14,115 nucleotides of DNA from JAFGWO01 sp965603295. GTDB taxonomy: Bacteria; BMS3Abin14. Both the position numbers and the translations under genes were made by a program. Shown here piece after piece: positions 1 through 6,232 of this stretch. Location of the stretch: positions 1-14,115 of the forward strand of contig CBFDCL010000054.1 of assembly GCA_965603295.1 (NCBI GenBank), read 5' to 3'. Under the pieces are notes generated by a model. That model was not told where the DNA came from. It saw only the letters and a list, made by a program, of their open reading frames with translations, and ran no database searches. The first letter of the stretch is position 1, and each line of letters starts with the position of its first letter.

Positions 1-56
1 TTCGCCTTGACTCCGATCTTTCCCTGCGGATATCCGGCTGCCGGACCCGCGGTTCC

Positions 57-1256
57 CTACTCGATGATGTCGGCCACCACTCCGGCGCCCACGGTCCGAC
101 CACCCTCACGAATGGCAAACCGAAGCTCCTTCTCCATCGCAATGGGAGTGATCAAATCCACTTCAATGGACACGTTATCCCCAGGCATCACCATCTTCAC
201 GTCCGAAGGAAGGGTCACGACCCCTGTCACGTCCGTCGTCCGGAAATAAAACTGAGGACGATAACCATCAAAAAACGGCGTGTGGCGACCTCCCTCCTCC
301 TTCGTCAATACATATACCTCCGCCTTGAACTTCGTATGAGGCGTGATGCTTCCAGGAATGCACACCACCTGACCGCGCTCGATCTCGTCACGCTTCACAC
401 CGCGAAGCAAAAGACCTATGTTGTCACCGGCCTGACCCTGGTCCAGAAGCTTCCGGAACATCTCCACGCCCGTCACAACCGTCTTGTTCGTCTCACGGAT
501 CCCGACGATCTCCACCTCTTCACCAACCTTGATGATCCCGCGATCAACTCGGCCCGTCGCCACCGTCCCGCGACCAGAAATGGAAAAAACATCCTCAACA
601 GGCATCAAAAACGGCTTGTCCACCACTCGCTGAGGCTCCGGTATGTACGCGTCGATCGCATCCATCAGCTCGAATACAGAACCGCAGTCCGCACAGCTCG
701 CATCACCGCAGCCGTGCTCCAGGGCCTTTAACGCGCTCCCCTTGATCACGGGAATGTCGTCCCCGGGAAACTCATACGCCGAAAGAAGCTCGCGAACCTC
801 AAGCTCCACCAACTCCAAAAGCTCAGGATCGTCAACCATGTCCACCTTGTTCATGTATACAACAATGTAAGGAACACCCACCTGACGCGCCAGCAATATG
901 TGCTCCCGCGTCTGAGGCATCGGACCGTCCGCAGCAGATACGACCAGGATCGCTCCGTCCATCTGAGCTGCACCCGTGATCATGTTCTTTACATAGTCCG
1001 CGTGACCAGGACAGTCCACATGAGCGTAATGACGGTTCGCCGTCTCATACTCCACGTGAGCCGTCGCTATCGTGATCCCCCGCTCACGCTCCTCAGGGGC
1101 CTTGTCAATCTCGTCAAACGGAATGAACTGGGCCCCGCCAGCATGCGTCAAACACTTCGTGATCGCTGCCGTTAACGTCGTCTTACCATGGTCAACATGA
1201 CCAATCGTACCTACGTTAACGTGCGGCTTCGTCCTCTCAAACTTCGCCTTGGACAT
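57..1256 (-). CDS. tuf: Elongation factor Tu (EF-Tu)
   Basis: EF-Tu is the GTPase that delivers aminoacyl-tRNA to the ribosomal A site in the cytoplasm. At 399 residues it has the usual length. G1 is GHVDHGKT at residues 19-26, switch I RGITIA is near 59-64, G3 DCPGH is at 81-85, G4 NKVD at 136-139 and G5 SAL at 174-176. Domains 2 and 3 follow, with GRGTVATGRV and the expected GVVADIIE C-terminus. The ATG is preceded by a strong AGGAGG about 5 bases upstream (complement of 1262-1267). It is the last gene of a tRNA-tuf operon, as in E. coli thrU-tyrU-glyT-thrT-tufB. One oddity is a cysteine-rich insert after G5 at residues 183-191 (C-X4-C-X2-C) where most EF-Tu have an acidic loop. I recall similar inserts in some anaerobes. 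The 56 bases beyond the stop hold no recognisable gene. Confidence 0.98.
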   Translation of the reverse strand: MSKAKFERTKPHVNVGTIGHVDHGKTTLTAAITKCLTHAGGAQFIPFDEIDKAPEERERGITIATAHVEYETANRHYAHVDCPGHADYVKNMITGAAQMDGAILVVSAADGPMPQTREHILLARQVGVPYIVVYMNKVDMVDDPELLELVELEVRELLSAYEFPGDDIPVIKGSALKALEHGCGDASCADCGSVFELMDAIDAYIPEPQRVVDKPFLMPVEDVFSISGRGTVATGRVDRGIIKVGEEVEIVGIRETNKTVVTGVEMFRKLLDQGQAGDNIGLLLRGVKRDEIERGQVVCIPGSITPHTKFKAEVYVLTKEEGGRHTPFFDGYRPQFYFRTTDVTGVVTLPSDVKMVMPGDNVSIEVDLITPIAMEKELRFAIREGGRTVGAGVVADIIE

Positions 1257-1349
1257 CGTCTCCTCCTTAGAGATCTCTCACTTTAGCTGGTCCTTGCCCT
1301 GCTCCCAGCCCGGTCAACCTCCATGGCGCGGGCCCCAAATCTATTCTGA

Positions 1350-1424
<75 letters not shown>

Positions 1425-1436
1425 AAGTTGTCTATT

Positions 1437-1513
1437 TGGAGCGGGAAACGGGACTCGAACCCGCGACCCTCAGCTTGGAAGGCTGACGCTCTAGCCATCT
1501 GAGCTATTCCCGC
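1437..1513 (-). tRNA. tRNA-Gly (TCC anticodon)
   Basis: Minus-strand cloverleaf with acceptor stem GCGGGAA/TTCCCGC, anticodon loop CTTCCAA (anticodon TCC) on stem TCAGC/GCTGA, T-loop GTTCGAGT and an encoded CCA. Only 12 bases separate it from the downstream tRNA-Thr(GGT). The spacer to the upstream tRNA-Tyr (1514-1660) is unusually long at 147 bases and holds no gene I can support. Confidence 0.97.
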
Positions 1514-1660
1514 AAAAAATCGCCCTTCCCAACGGCATTCCGCGTACCCCGTCCAGAACAGATTATCCCCGTCCCTGAACCGGCCTTCCCTCCGGAACAC
1601 CCCATCAAGGATCTTCTTACATATTCATGTTCAAGGCCTTTCCAGACCTCTTATTGAAAA

Positions 1661-1745
1661 TGGTGGGGAGTGATGGATTCGAACCACCGTAGGCAGCGCC
1701 AACGGGTTTACAGCCCGCTCCCTTTAGCCACTCGGGCAACTCCCC
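1661..1745 (-). tRNA. tRNA-Tyr (GTA anticodon)
   Basis: Minus-strand class II tRNA with the long variable arm expected of bacterial tRNA-Tyr. The acceptor stem is GGGGAGT/ACTCCCC, the anticodon loop is TGTAAAC (anticodon GTA) and CCA is encoded at 1663-1661. It is second in the four-tRNA cluster, as tyrU is in E. coli. Confidence 0.96.
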
Positions 1746-1767
1746 GGAAACCAACCTCTTTTCAACT

Positions 1768-1843
1768 TGGAGCTGGCGAAGGGACTCGAACCCGCAACCT
1801 GCGCATTACAAGTGCGCTGCTCTACCAGTTGAGCTACGCCAGC
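1768..1843 (-). tRNA. tRNA-Thr (TGT anticodon)
   Basis: Minus-strand cloverleaf with acceptor stem GCTGGCG/CGCCAGC, anticodon stem GCGCA/TGCGC around CTTGTAA (anticodon TGT), T-loop GTTCGAGT and encoded CCA. It is the first gene of the tRNA-tuf operon, with a promoter immediately upstream. Confidence 0.97.
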
Positions 1844-1878
1844 GTCATTCAGATGCCTGATGAGATTCCGAGGTGAAA

Positions 1879-1906
1879 AGAATAACACGCTTTTTTAGAG
1901 GGTCAA
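1879..1906 (-). promoter_or_regulatory. sigma70-like promoter of the tRNA-tuf operon
   Basis: The minus strand carries a -35 TTGACC (1906-1901), a 16-base spacer and a -10 TATTCT (1884-1879). Transcription would start about 30 bases before the first tRNA. A second TTGACA lies 15 bases further upstream (around 1916-1921) and may be an alternative -35. The location ahead of a stable-RNA operon supports the call. No start site has been mapped here. Confidence 0.65.
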
Positions 1907-1947
1907 GGAGGGTTTGTCAAGGGGAAATTCCGGACCTGAGGTCCCGA

Positions 1948-2043
1948 GGGGAAAGTTGAAAGGGAAAAGGGGAAAGAAAATGAATTCACTGGGAAGCACG
2001 CGAACAAGGATCTCTTTTAACCTTTAACCTTTTCCCTTTCCAC
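1948..2043. repeat. Heptamer-arm inverted element at the rlmB 3' end
   Basis: Four purine heptamers of the type GGGGAAA/GTTGAAA occupy 1948-1975. A 40-base spacer follows, and then four pyrimidine heptamers (TTTAACC twice, TTTTCCC, TTTCCAC) at 2016-2043. The arms are imperfectly complementary, with 13 bases pairing exactly in shifted register. The spacer starts with the palindrome TGAATTCA (1981-1988). The right arm supplies the rlmB stop codon and its last residues (GKGKG). No T-run follows on the minus strand, so it is not a typical intrinsic terminator. Confidence 0.7.
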
Positions 2044-2767
2044 TCATCACATGGTGAATGGCGATCCCCGCCGCCACGGACAGGTTCAGCGACCCCGTCG
2101 GTCCCGTCCCCCCAATGGTCACAATGGAATCGCACGCAGCCCGGACCCGCCCCGAAAGTCCCCGGTCCTCGCTCCCGAAAACCAGGGCGACCTTGCCCCC
2201 TCCCGGGTCCCATCGGGAAAGAGGATCACCCCCTTTTTCCACCCCGGCTACCAGATAGCCGGCCCCCGCAACCGATCGGCAGGCTTCCGGAACCCCTTTA
2301 AAAATCACTACCGGCAGGCTCTCAATGGCCCCCGCGGAGGCTCTTGAAGCACTGGAGGACAGAGGAGCGGTTCCCTTATCCGGAACCAGAAGGGCCCTCG
2401 CCCCGAGAAAGGAACAGCACCGGGCAACCGCTCCCAGGTTTCGCGGGTCTTCCACCCCGGCCAGCAGGACAAGCAGATCAGCCCCTCCCGGGGGTTCGAA
2501 CATCAGGATCTCATCCAGGGTGAAAACAGGCAGAGCACCGCATTCCAGAACAACGCCCTGGTGTTTTGAGTTACCGGCCAGAGATCCGATCTGCCCTGTG
2601 TCGGACACCGTCACGGGGACACCGGAATCTTCGGCCAGGCGCACCAGGTTTTCCAGACCTTTTTTCCGGGACACAAAAAGGCGAAAAAGCGGCCTCCGAC
2701 GATGCCTCAGGGCTTCCGCGACAGGCTGAAAACCGGAAAGGTACTGGATCTCGTCGTGATCCTTCAT
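2024..2767 (-). CDS. rlmB: TrmH-family (SPOUT) 23S rRNA 2'-O-methyltransferase, RlmB-like
   Basis: SPOUT-fold methyltransferase that uses S-adenosylmethionine to methylate a ribose 2'-OH, most likely of 23S rRNA (Gm2251 in E. coli). From the chosen ATG (MKDHDEIQYL) it is 247 residues, the normal RlmB length. An N-terminal L30e-like substrate-binding domain ends near SKHQGVVL (67-74). The three SPOUT motifs follow: GVEDPRNLGAVAR (104-116), FGSEDRGLS (197-205) and SLNLSVAAGIA (226-236). A longer frame starts at 2812, but its extra 15 residues are read from the upstream heptamer repeat, so I reject it. No clear Shine-Dalgarno precedes either start. The C-terminal GKGKG and stop come from the 1948-2043 repeat. 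It lies 117 bases downstream of cysS. Family certain; exact target nucleotide inferred. Confidence 0.9.
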   Translation of the reverse strand: MKDHDEIQYLSGFQPVAEALRHRRRPLFRLFVSRKKGLENLVRLAEDSGVPVTVSDTGQIGSLAGNSKHQGVVLECGALPVFTLDEILMFEPPGGADLLVLLAGVEDPRNLGAVARCCSFLGARALLVPDKGTAPLSSSASRASAGAIESLPVVIFKGVPEACRSVAGAGYLVAGVEKGGDPLSRWDPGGGKVALVFGSEDRGLSGRVRAACDSIVTIGGTGPTGSLNLSVAAGIAIHHVMSGKGKG

Positions 2768-2773
2768 AATATA

Positions 2774-2870
2774 GCCCAAAGCCCAAGGCCCAAAGTCCAA
2801 AGTCTCAAACAATTGTGCGATCCCATCAGGTCCGAAGCCTCCTTCGGGCGTTGGCCCTTGGACATGGGGC
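2774..2870. repeat. Heptamer-arm inverted element between cysS and rlmB
   Basis: The left arm has four heptamers, GCCCAAA-like, at 2774-2801. The right arm has three degenerate heptamers, GTTGGCC, CTTGGAC and ATGGGGC, at 2850-2870. The spacer holds the palindrome ACAATTGT (2809-2816) and a perfect 6-bp stem-loop CCGAAG/CTTCGG with a 4-base loop (2832-2847). The element starts 14 bases after the cysS stop and ends 6 bases before the rlmB ATG, so it fills almost the whole junction. Confidence 0.7.
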
Positions 2871-2884
2871 TGGTCCTGTTCCTG

Positions 2885-4345
2885 CTAATTCTTTTTTGGA
2901 ATGAGAACAGGACCCTGTGGTGTATCCTGCACCTCATATCCAAGTTCAGCAATAGAGTCCCTGAGCTGATCGGCACGTGCCCAGTCCTTTGAGCTTCTCG
3001 CTTCCACACGTTCTTCCGCCAGGGCCTGGGCCTTCTCTCGACCATCCCCATCCTTGTCCCCACTCTCGAACCAGGCTTTTCCTTCTCCAAGCCCGCCCTG
3101 GAAAAAACCCAGCACCCCTCCGATCCCGCGGAAAAACCGCCCGACCTCCTCTTTCCACCGGACGGAAACGCCCCCCTTTCCTTCGTTGGCACCGTCGAGG
3201 ACCGCGTTGAGGCTTCCAAGGGCCGCGAAAAGATGCCCAATAGCGGCGGCTGTGTTGAAATCGTCGTCCATGGCCCTTCTAAAGGCCGGTTCCACTTCCC
3301 CGTTCAGGATACCGACAGATTCCGCTTCGGGTTCATCCATATCCCGATCCTCGGCTCCCATTCGGTCTGCACGGGCAAAGAGGTTCATGAAACGTTCGTA
3401 CCGGACTCTTGCCTCCTCCAGAGCTTTGTCGGAAAAATCCAGGGGACTCCTGTAGTGGGTCGAAAGGAGGAAAAAGCGCACGACCTCAGGCCGGTATTTC
3501 TCCAGGACGTCCCGAATAGTGAAGAAGTTCCCCAGGGACTTGGACATCTTCTCGCTGTCGATGTTCACGAACCCGTTGTGCATCCAGTACCGGACGAACT
3601 CCCGGCCGAAGGCACCCTCCGATTGAGCGATCTCGTTCTCGTGATGGGGGAAGATCAGATCCTTGCCGCCGCCGTGGATATCGAACGGCTGACCCAGGAT
3701 GTCCGCAGACATGGCTGAGCATTCGATATGCCATCCCGGCCTTCCTCTCCCCCAAGGGCTGTCCCACGAGGGTTCGCCGGGCTTGGAGCTTTTCCAAAGG
3801 GCAAAATCGAGGGGGCTCTTCTTCCGTTCGTCCACATCGATCCGGGCCCCGGCCTGAAGCTCCTCGATATTCCGCCGGGAGAGTTTCCCGTAGCCATGAA
3901 AAGCCTCCACTTCGAAGAACACATCCCCCTGGACCTCGTAGGCAAATTCTTTCTCCTCAAGGGCTTTCACCGTGTCGATGATCTGGGCCATGTATTCCGT
4001 GGCCCGAGGCTCCACATCAGCCCTCTTCACACCCAAGGCCTCCATATCGACATCATGGGCCTCGATAAAAGTCTCTGCGAGAACCTTCCAATCAACACCC
4101 TGCTCATTGCTCCGGTTGATGATCTTGTCGTCGATGTCGGTGTAGTTGCGCACGTACGTGACATCATACCCGGAGTACCTGAGGTAACGCGCGATGATGT
4201 CAAAAGCTACCGCCGCCCTCGCGTGGCCGATGTGGCAGTAGTCATAGACGGTAACGCCGCAGGCGTACATTCCTACCTTGGGAGGATTAATTGGTGTAAA
4301 TTCCTCCTTCTTCCCGGAGAGTGTGTTGTAGACGCGCAGTGTCAT
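2885..4345 (-). CDS. cysS: Cysteinyl-tRNA synthetase (class I)
   Basis: Charges tRNA-Cys with cysteine in the cytoplasm, using ATP. At 486 residues it matches the family. HIGH is at 38-41 and KMSKS at 266-270. The zinc ligands that select cysteine are in the expected places, C29, C209, H234 and E238, the last two within FPHHENE. The C-terminal anticodon-binding part contains KDWARADQLRDSIAELGYEVQDTPQG, which is characteristic. The ATG has GAGAGG about 9 bases upstream. It follows ispF at a 286-base gap and precedes rlmB; ispD-ispF-cysS neighbourhoods are common in bacteria. Nothing suggests loss of function. Confidence 0.97.
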   Translation of the reverse strand: MTLRVYNTLSGKKEEFTPINPPKVGMYACGVTVYDYCHIGHARAAVAFDIIARYLRYSGYDVTYVRNYTDIDDKIINRSNEQGVDWKVLAETFIEAHDVDMEALGVKRADVEPRATEYMAQIIDTVKALEEKEFAYEVQGDVFFEVEAFHGYGKLSRRNIEELQAGARIDVDERKKSPLDFALWKSSKPGEPSWDSPWGRGRPGWHIECSAMSADILGQPFDIHGGGKDLIFPHHENEIAQSEGAFGREFVRYWMHNGFVNIDSEKMSKSLGNFFTIRDVLEKYRPEVVRFFLLSTHYRSPLDFSDKALEEARVRYERFMNLFARADRMGAEDRDMDEPEAESVGILNGEVEPAFRRAMDDDFNTAAAIGHLFAALGSLNAVLDGANEGKGGVSVRWKEEVGRFFRGIGGVLGFFQGGLGEGKAWFESGDKDGDGREKAQALAEERVEARSSKDWARADQLRDSIAELGYEVQDTPQGPVLIPKKN

Positions 4346-4364
4346 GGTTCAAACCTCTCGATAC

Positions 4365-4632
4365 GGGGACGCGGGGACGCGGAGAAGAAAACACCTGATC
4401 CGGGAACACATAAATATGTATTTTTCATCAAATTGAATTTTCATAATTACATCAAGCCCTCTTTTTTCCGGTACTGTTTGGACTTTTCTTCCGGACTACG
4501 TCTGAAACCTTGTCACCTTTTTCCATTATGCCGCCTGGCGTAGCAGGTTTATTTGATGTCACAGGATCTGGCACTTGATCTGCTGTTTGTTTCTGCCTTT
4601 CCCCGTGTCCCCGCGTCACGCCGTCTCCGTGT
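4365..4632. repeat. Octamer-arm inverted pair flanking the ispF-cysS gap
   Basis: The left arm is two exact GGGGACGC octamers (4365-4380) plus a degenerate third. The right arm is four octamers, starting CCCCGTGT and CCCCGCGT, at 4601-4632. The arms are complementary and enclose about 212 bases that are visibly more AT-rich than the surrounding genes. The last right-arm octamer runs into the ispF stop codon. This resembles the heptamer elements in plan but has period 8 and a much larger spacer. Confidence 0.6.
4452..4619 (-). CDS. Possible small basic protein between ispF and cysS
   Basis: An open frame of 55 codons runs from a GTG (4619) to TGA (4452), with internal starts at a GTG (4577) and an ATG (4526; 24 residues, MEKGDKVSDVVRKK...). 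The peptide is hydrophilic and lysine-rich towards its end (KKSPNSTGKKRA), without a membrane segment. It lies wholly between the octamer arms. No convincing Shine-Dalgarno precedes any start, and the first dozen residues are encoded by the repeat. It may be a genuine small protein, a decayed gene remnant or a chance frame; I do not recognise it. Confidence 0.2.
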   Translation of the reverse strand: MTRGHGERQKQTADQVPDPVTSNKPATPGGIMEKGDKVSDVVRKKSPNSTGKKRA

Positions 4633-5126
4633 CAGGAGGTTTCGCGTTCAATCCGTTTTACCATTGCCACCGCGAGTGCCGCCATCCCTTCCCCTCTGCC
4701 GACGAACCCCATGTTCTCCCCGGTGGTCGCCTTGATATTCACACTCCCCTCAGGCATCCCGGCATTCTCGATGTTTACAATCATATGGCCGATATGGGGC
4801 GCGACCTTGGGCTGTTCAGCCACCAGGGTGACGTCAACATTGACCGGTATGTAGCCGTCCTTTTCCAGGATAGTCAGGACATGTTGGAGCAATTCGAGGC
4901 TGTCCGCGTCCTTATAAACTTCATCTGTATTGGGAAAGTGCTGTCCGATATCCCCCAGGGCCGCCGCCCCCAGCAGAGCGTCCATCAGGGCGTGGACCAG
5001 GACATCCGCGTCGGAGTAGCCATGCAGGCCTTTCTCGGATGGGATGTCCACTCCACCGAGGATGAGCCTACGCCCCTCGACCAAACGGTGGGAATCGTAA
5101 CCTATTCCTACCCGAAAATTGTTCAT
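4632..5126 (-). CDS. ispF: 2-C-methyl-D-erythritol 2,4-cyclodiphosphate synthase
   Basis: Fifth enzyme of the MEP isoprenoid pathway: it cyclises CDP-ME-2-phosphate to MEcPP with release of CMP. From MNNFRVGIGYDSH it is 164 residues, the family size. The metal ligands are D11, H13 and H45 (in HGYSDADVLVHAL). DIGQHFP follows, and ATTGENMGFVGRGEG carries the CDP-binding loop. This ATG has GAGAGGAAAGA directly upstream. A longer frame from 5207 adds 27 residues partly read from a heptamer repeat and is rejected. It is downstream of ispD, its pathway neighbour, with a gap of about 130 bases. The stop codon sits at the end of the octamer arm at 4601-4632. Confidence 0.96.
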   Translation of the reverse strand: MNNFRVGIGYDSHRLVEGRRLILGGVDIPSEKGLHGYSDADVLVHALMDALLGAAALGDIGQHFPNTDEVYKDADSLELLQHVLTILEKDGYIPVNVDVTLVAEQPKVAPHIGHMIVNIENAGMPEGSVNIKATTGENMGFVGRGEGMAALAVAMVKRIERETS

Positions 5127-5198
5127 TCTTTCCTCTCCCATATTATGATTCCCATCCTCCACAACACGGTGAAGGGGAACGCGGGGCAGTTTCCCCAC

Positions 5199-5226
5199 GT
5201 TGGACATTAGACCTTGGACGTTAGAC
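5199..5226. repeat. Four-heptamer array between ispD and ispF
   Basis: Four consecutive 7-base words, GTTGGAC, ATTAGAC, CTTGGAC and GTTAGAC, alternate G and A at one position. A weaker period-7 stretch (ACTCTGC, ACTCCTG) continues to about 5251. I find no complementary left arm here, so this may be half of an element or a decayed one. Confidence 0.6.
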
Positions 5227-5248
5227 AGTCCTTTTTACACTCTGCACT

Positions 5249-5279
5249 CCTGAGTTAAAGCTTCGAGCCTTGACTCAGG
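5249..5279 (-). terminator. Stem-loop across the ispD stop codon
   Basis: CCTGAGT and ACTCAGG form a perfect 7-bp stem (5249-5255 with 5273-5279). The interior can extend by pairing AAGGCT with AGCTTT around a CGA loop (one G-U pair). The TAA stop at 5257-5255 lies inside it. There is no T-run after it on the minus strand, so it could be a weak terminator, a 3'-end stabiliser or chance. Confidence 0.3.
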
Positions 5280-5962
5280 ATGACCCACCGGACCAATTCC
5301 AAATCATCTGGAGTCGTAACCTTGATATTTCGCACATCCCCTTTAACCAGCCGCACATCGTGCCCCAACTGCTCGATAAGGGAAGCGTCGTCTGTAACCG
5401 ACCAATCTTCTTTCAAGGCGCGCCTGTGTGCACTCACAATGAGATCACGGTGAAATGCCTGAGGTGTCTGCGCCCGGAAAAGCCGCTTCCGGTCGAGGGT
5501 CTTGCTGACTGTCTCTCCCCCGTCCGCGGACTCTTTGACCGTATCGGTCAGGAGAACGGCTGCCGTCGCAGCTCCCCACTCCAGGGCCGCTTCCAGCACA
5601 TCGTGAATGACAGGGAGGCTGACCAGGGGACGGGCCCCGTCATGGATCAGGACAAGGTCTCTATGGGCCGGTGCCGCATTCAGGAGGTTCCACACCGTCT
5701 GCTGCCTCTCCCTCCCTCCTTCGCTTACGGAAACACCATCCACGAGCCCGGCTTTCGCAACAACCTCCCGTTCGCAAAGGTCCACCTCGTCGGGACGGAC
5801 AGCCGTGGTGATCTGATCGATAAAGGGGCTCTTTAGCAACGCCCTCAAGGTCCTCGAAAGGAGGGGCAGCCCCTCTACGTCTACAAAGGCCTTGCTGTAA
5901 CCGAGGCCCATCCGGATACCGGAACCGGCAGCGGGGACAGCGGTGTAGACGCGGCCTAACAA
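5255..5962 (-). CDS. ispD: 2-C-methyl-D-erythritol 4-phosphate cytidylyltransferase
   Basis: Third step of the MEP pathway: transfers CMP from CTP to MEP. Visible are the nucleotide-binding PAAGSGIRMG and following SKAF lysine, HDGARP with its aspartate, TLDRKRLFRAQTPQAF, TDDASLIE and KVTTPDDL near the C-terminus. I chose a TTG start at 5962 giving 235 residues, the usual size, because VYTAVPAAGSG should be close to the N-terminus and GGAG lies 9 bases upstream. The alternative ATG at 6001 (248 residues) lies inside a GTCCAAT heptamer and would add a tail read from repeat DNA. It heads the ispD-ispF pair; the pathway feeds quinone side chains and undecaprenyl carriers. Confidence 0.94.
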   Translation of the reverse strand: MLGRVYTAVPAAGSGIRMGLGYSKAFVDVEGLPLLSRTLRALLKSPFIDQITTAVRPDEVDLCEREVVAKAGLVDGVSVSEGGRERQQTVWNLLNAAPAHRDLVLIHDGARPLVSLPVIHDVLEAALEWGAATAAVLLTDTVKESADGGETVSKTLDRKRLFRAQTPQAFHRDLIVSAHRRALKEDWSVTDDASLIEQLGHDVRLVKGDVRNIKVTTPDDLELVRWVILSQGSKL

Positions 5963-5988
5963 CGGTCCACGCTCCAGGACCAGGGGCA

Positions 5989-6074
5989 GTCCAGAGTCCA
6001 ATGTTCAAAGACCAAAGGGTAATTCTTATCGATAAACAGCCCTTCCCCTTTTCCTTGGGCCTTGGGCTTTGGGC
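5989..6074. repeat. Heptamer-arm inverted element, copy A (yhaM-ispD gap)
   Basis: Four heptamers of GTCCAAT type at 5989-6016 face three of CTTGGGC/TTTGGGC type at 6054-6074. The 37-base spacer begins GGGTAATTCTT and contains the perfect 10-base palindrome TTATCGATAA (6026-6035). The arms pair when G-U is allowed on plus-strand RNA. Its spacer ends and order match copy B closely. Confidence 0.8.
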
Positions 6075-6106
6075 GAAAAACGCTCCACTCCCGCGAAGCA
6101 TTGGCA

Positions 6107-6207
6107 GTCCAACGTCCAACGTCCAATGTCCAAAGGGTAGTTCTTGGCAGAGAACAGCTTCTGCCCCTTCTCTTTGGGCTTTGGACTTTGGGCTTTGGAC
6201 TTTTGAC
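6107..6207. repeat. Heptamer-arm inverted element, copy B (yhaM-ispD gap)
   Basis: Four exact-period heptamers, GTCCAAC twice, GTCCAAT and GTCCAAA, occupy 6107-6134. Five right-arm heptamers alternate TTTGGGC and TTTGGAC and end in TTTTGAC, at 6173-6207. The 38-base spacer begins GGGTAGTTCTT, like copy A, and holds a hairpin GTTCT/AGAAC (6140-6155). It ends 25 bases before the yhaM stop codon. Confidence 0.85.
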
Positions 6208-6232
6208 TATCGCGGCGCACGCGTAGTGCACT

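Noticed and set aside
34..44. CCGG/CCGG hairpin downstream of tuf as a terminator
   Set aside because: Only a 4-bp stem with a 3-base loop and no T-run on the minus strand; the true end of the operon probably lies outside the window.
2768..2812. N-terminal extension of rlmB by 15 residues
   Set aside because: The extension is read from the GCCCAAA heptamers and is followed by a better family-like N-terminus at MKDHDEIQ.
3728..4543. A 271-codon open frame on the plus strand
   Set aside because: Antisense to cysS for most of its length; cysS is unmistakable. Its end only runs into the AT-rich gap.
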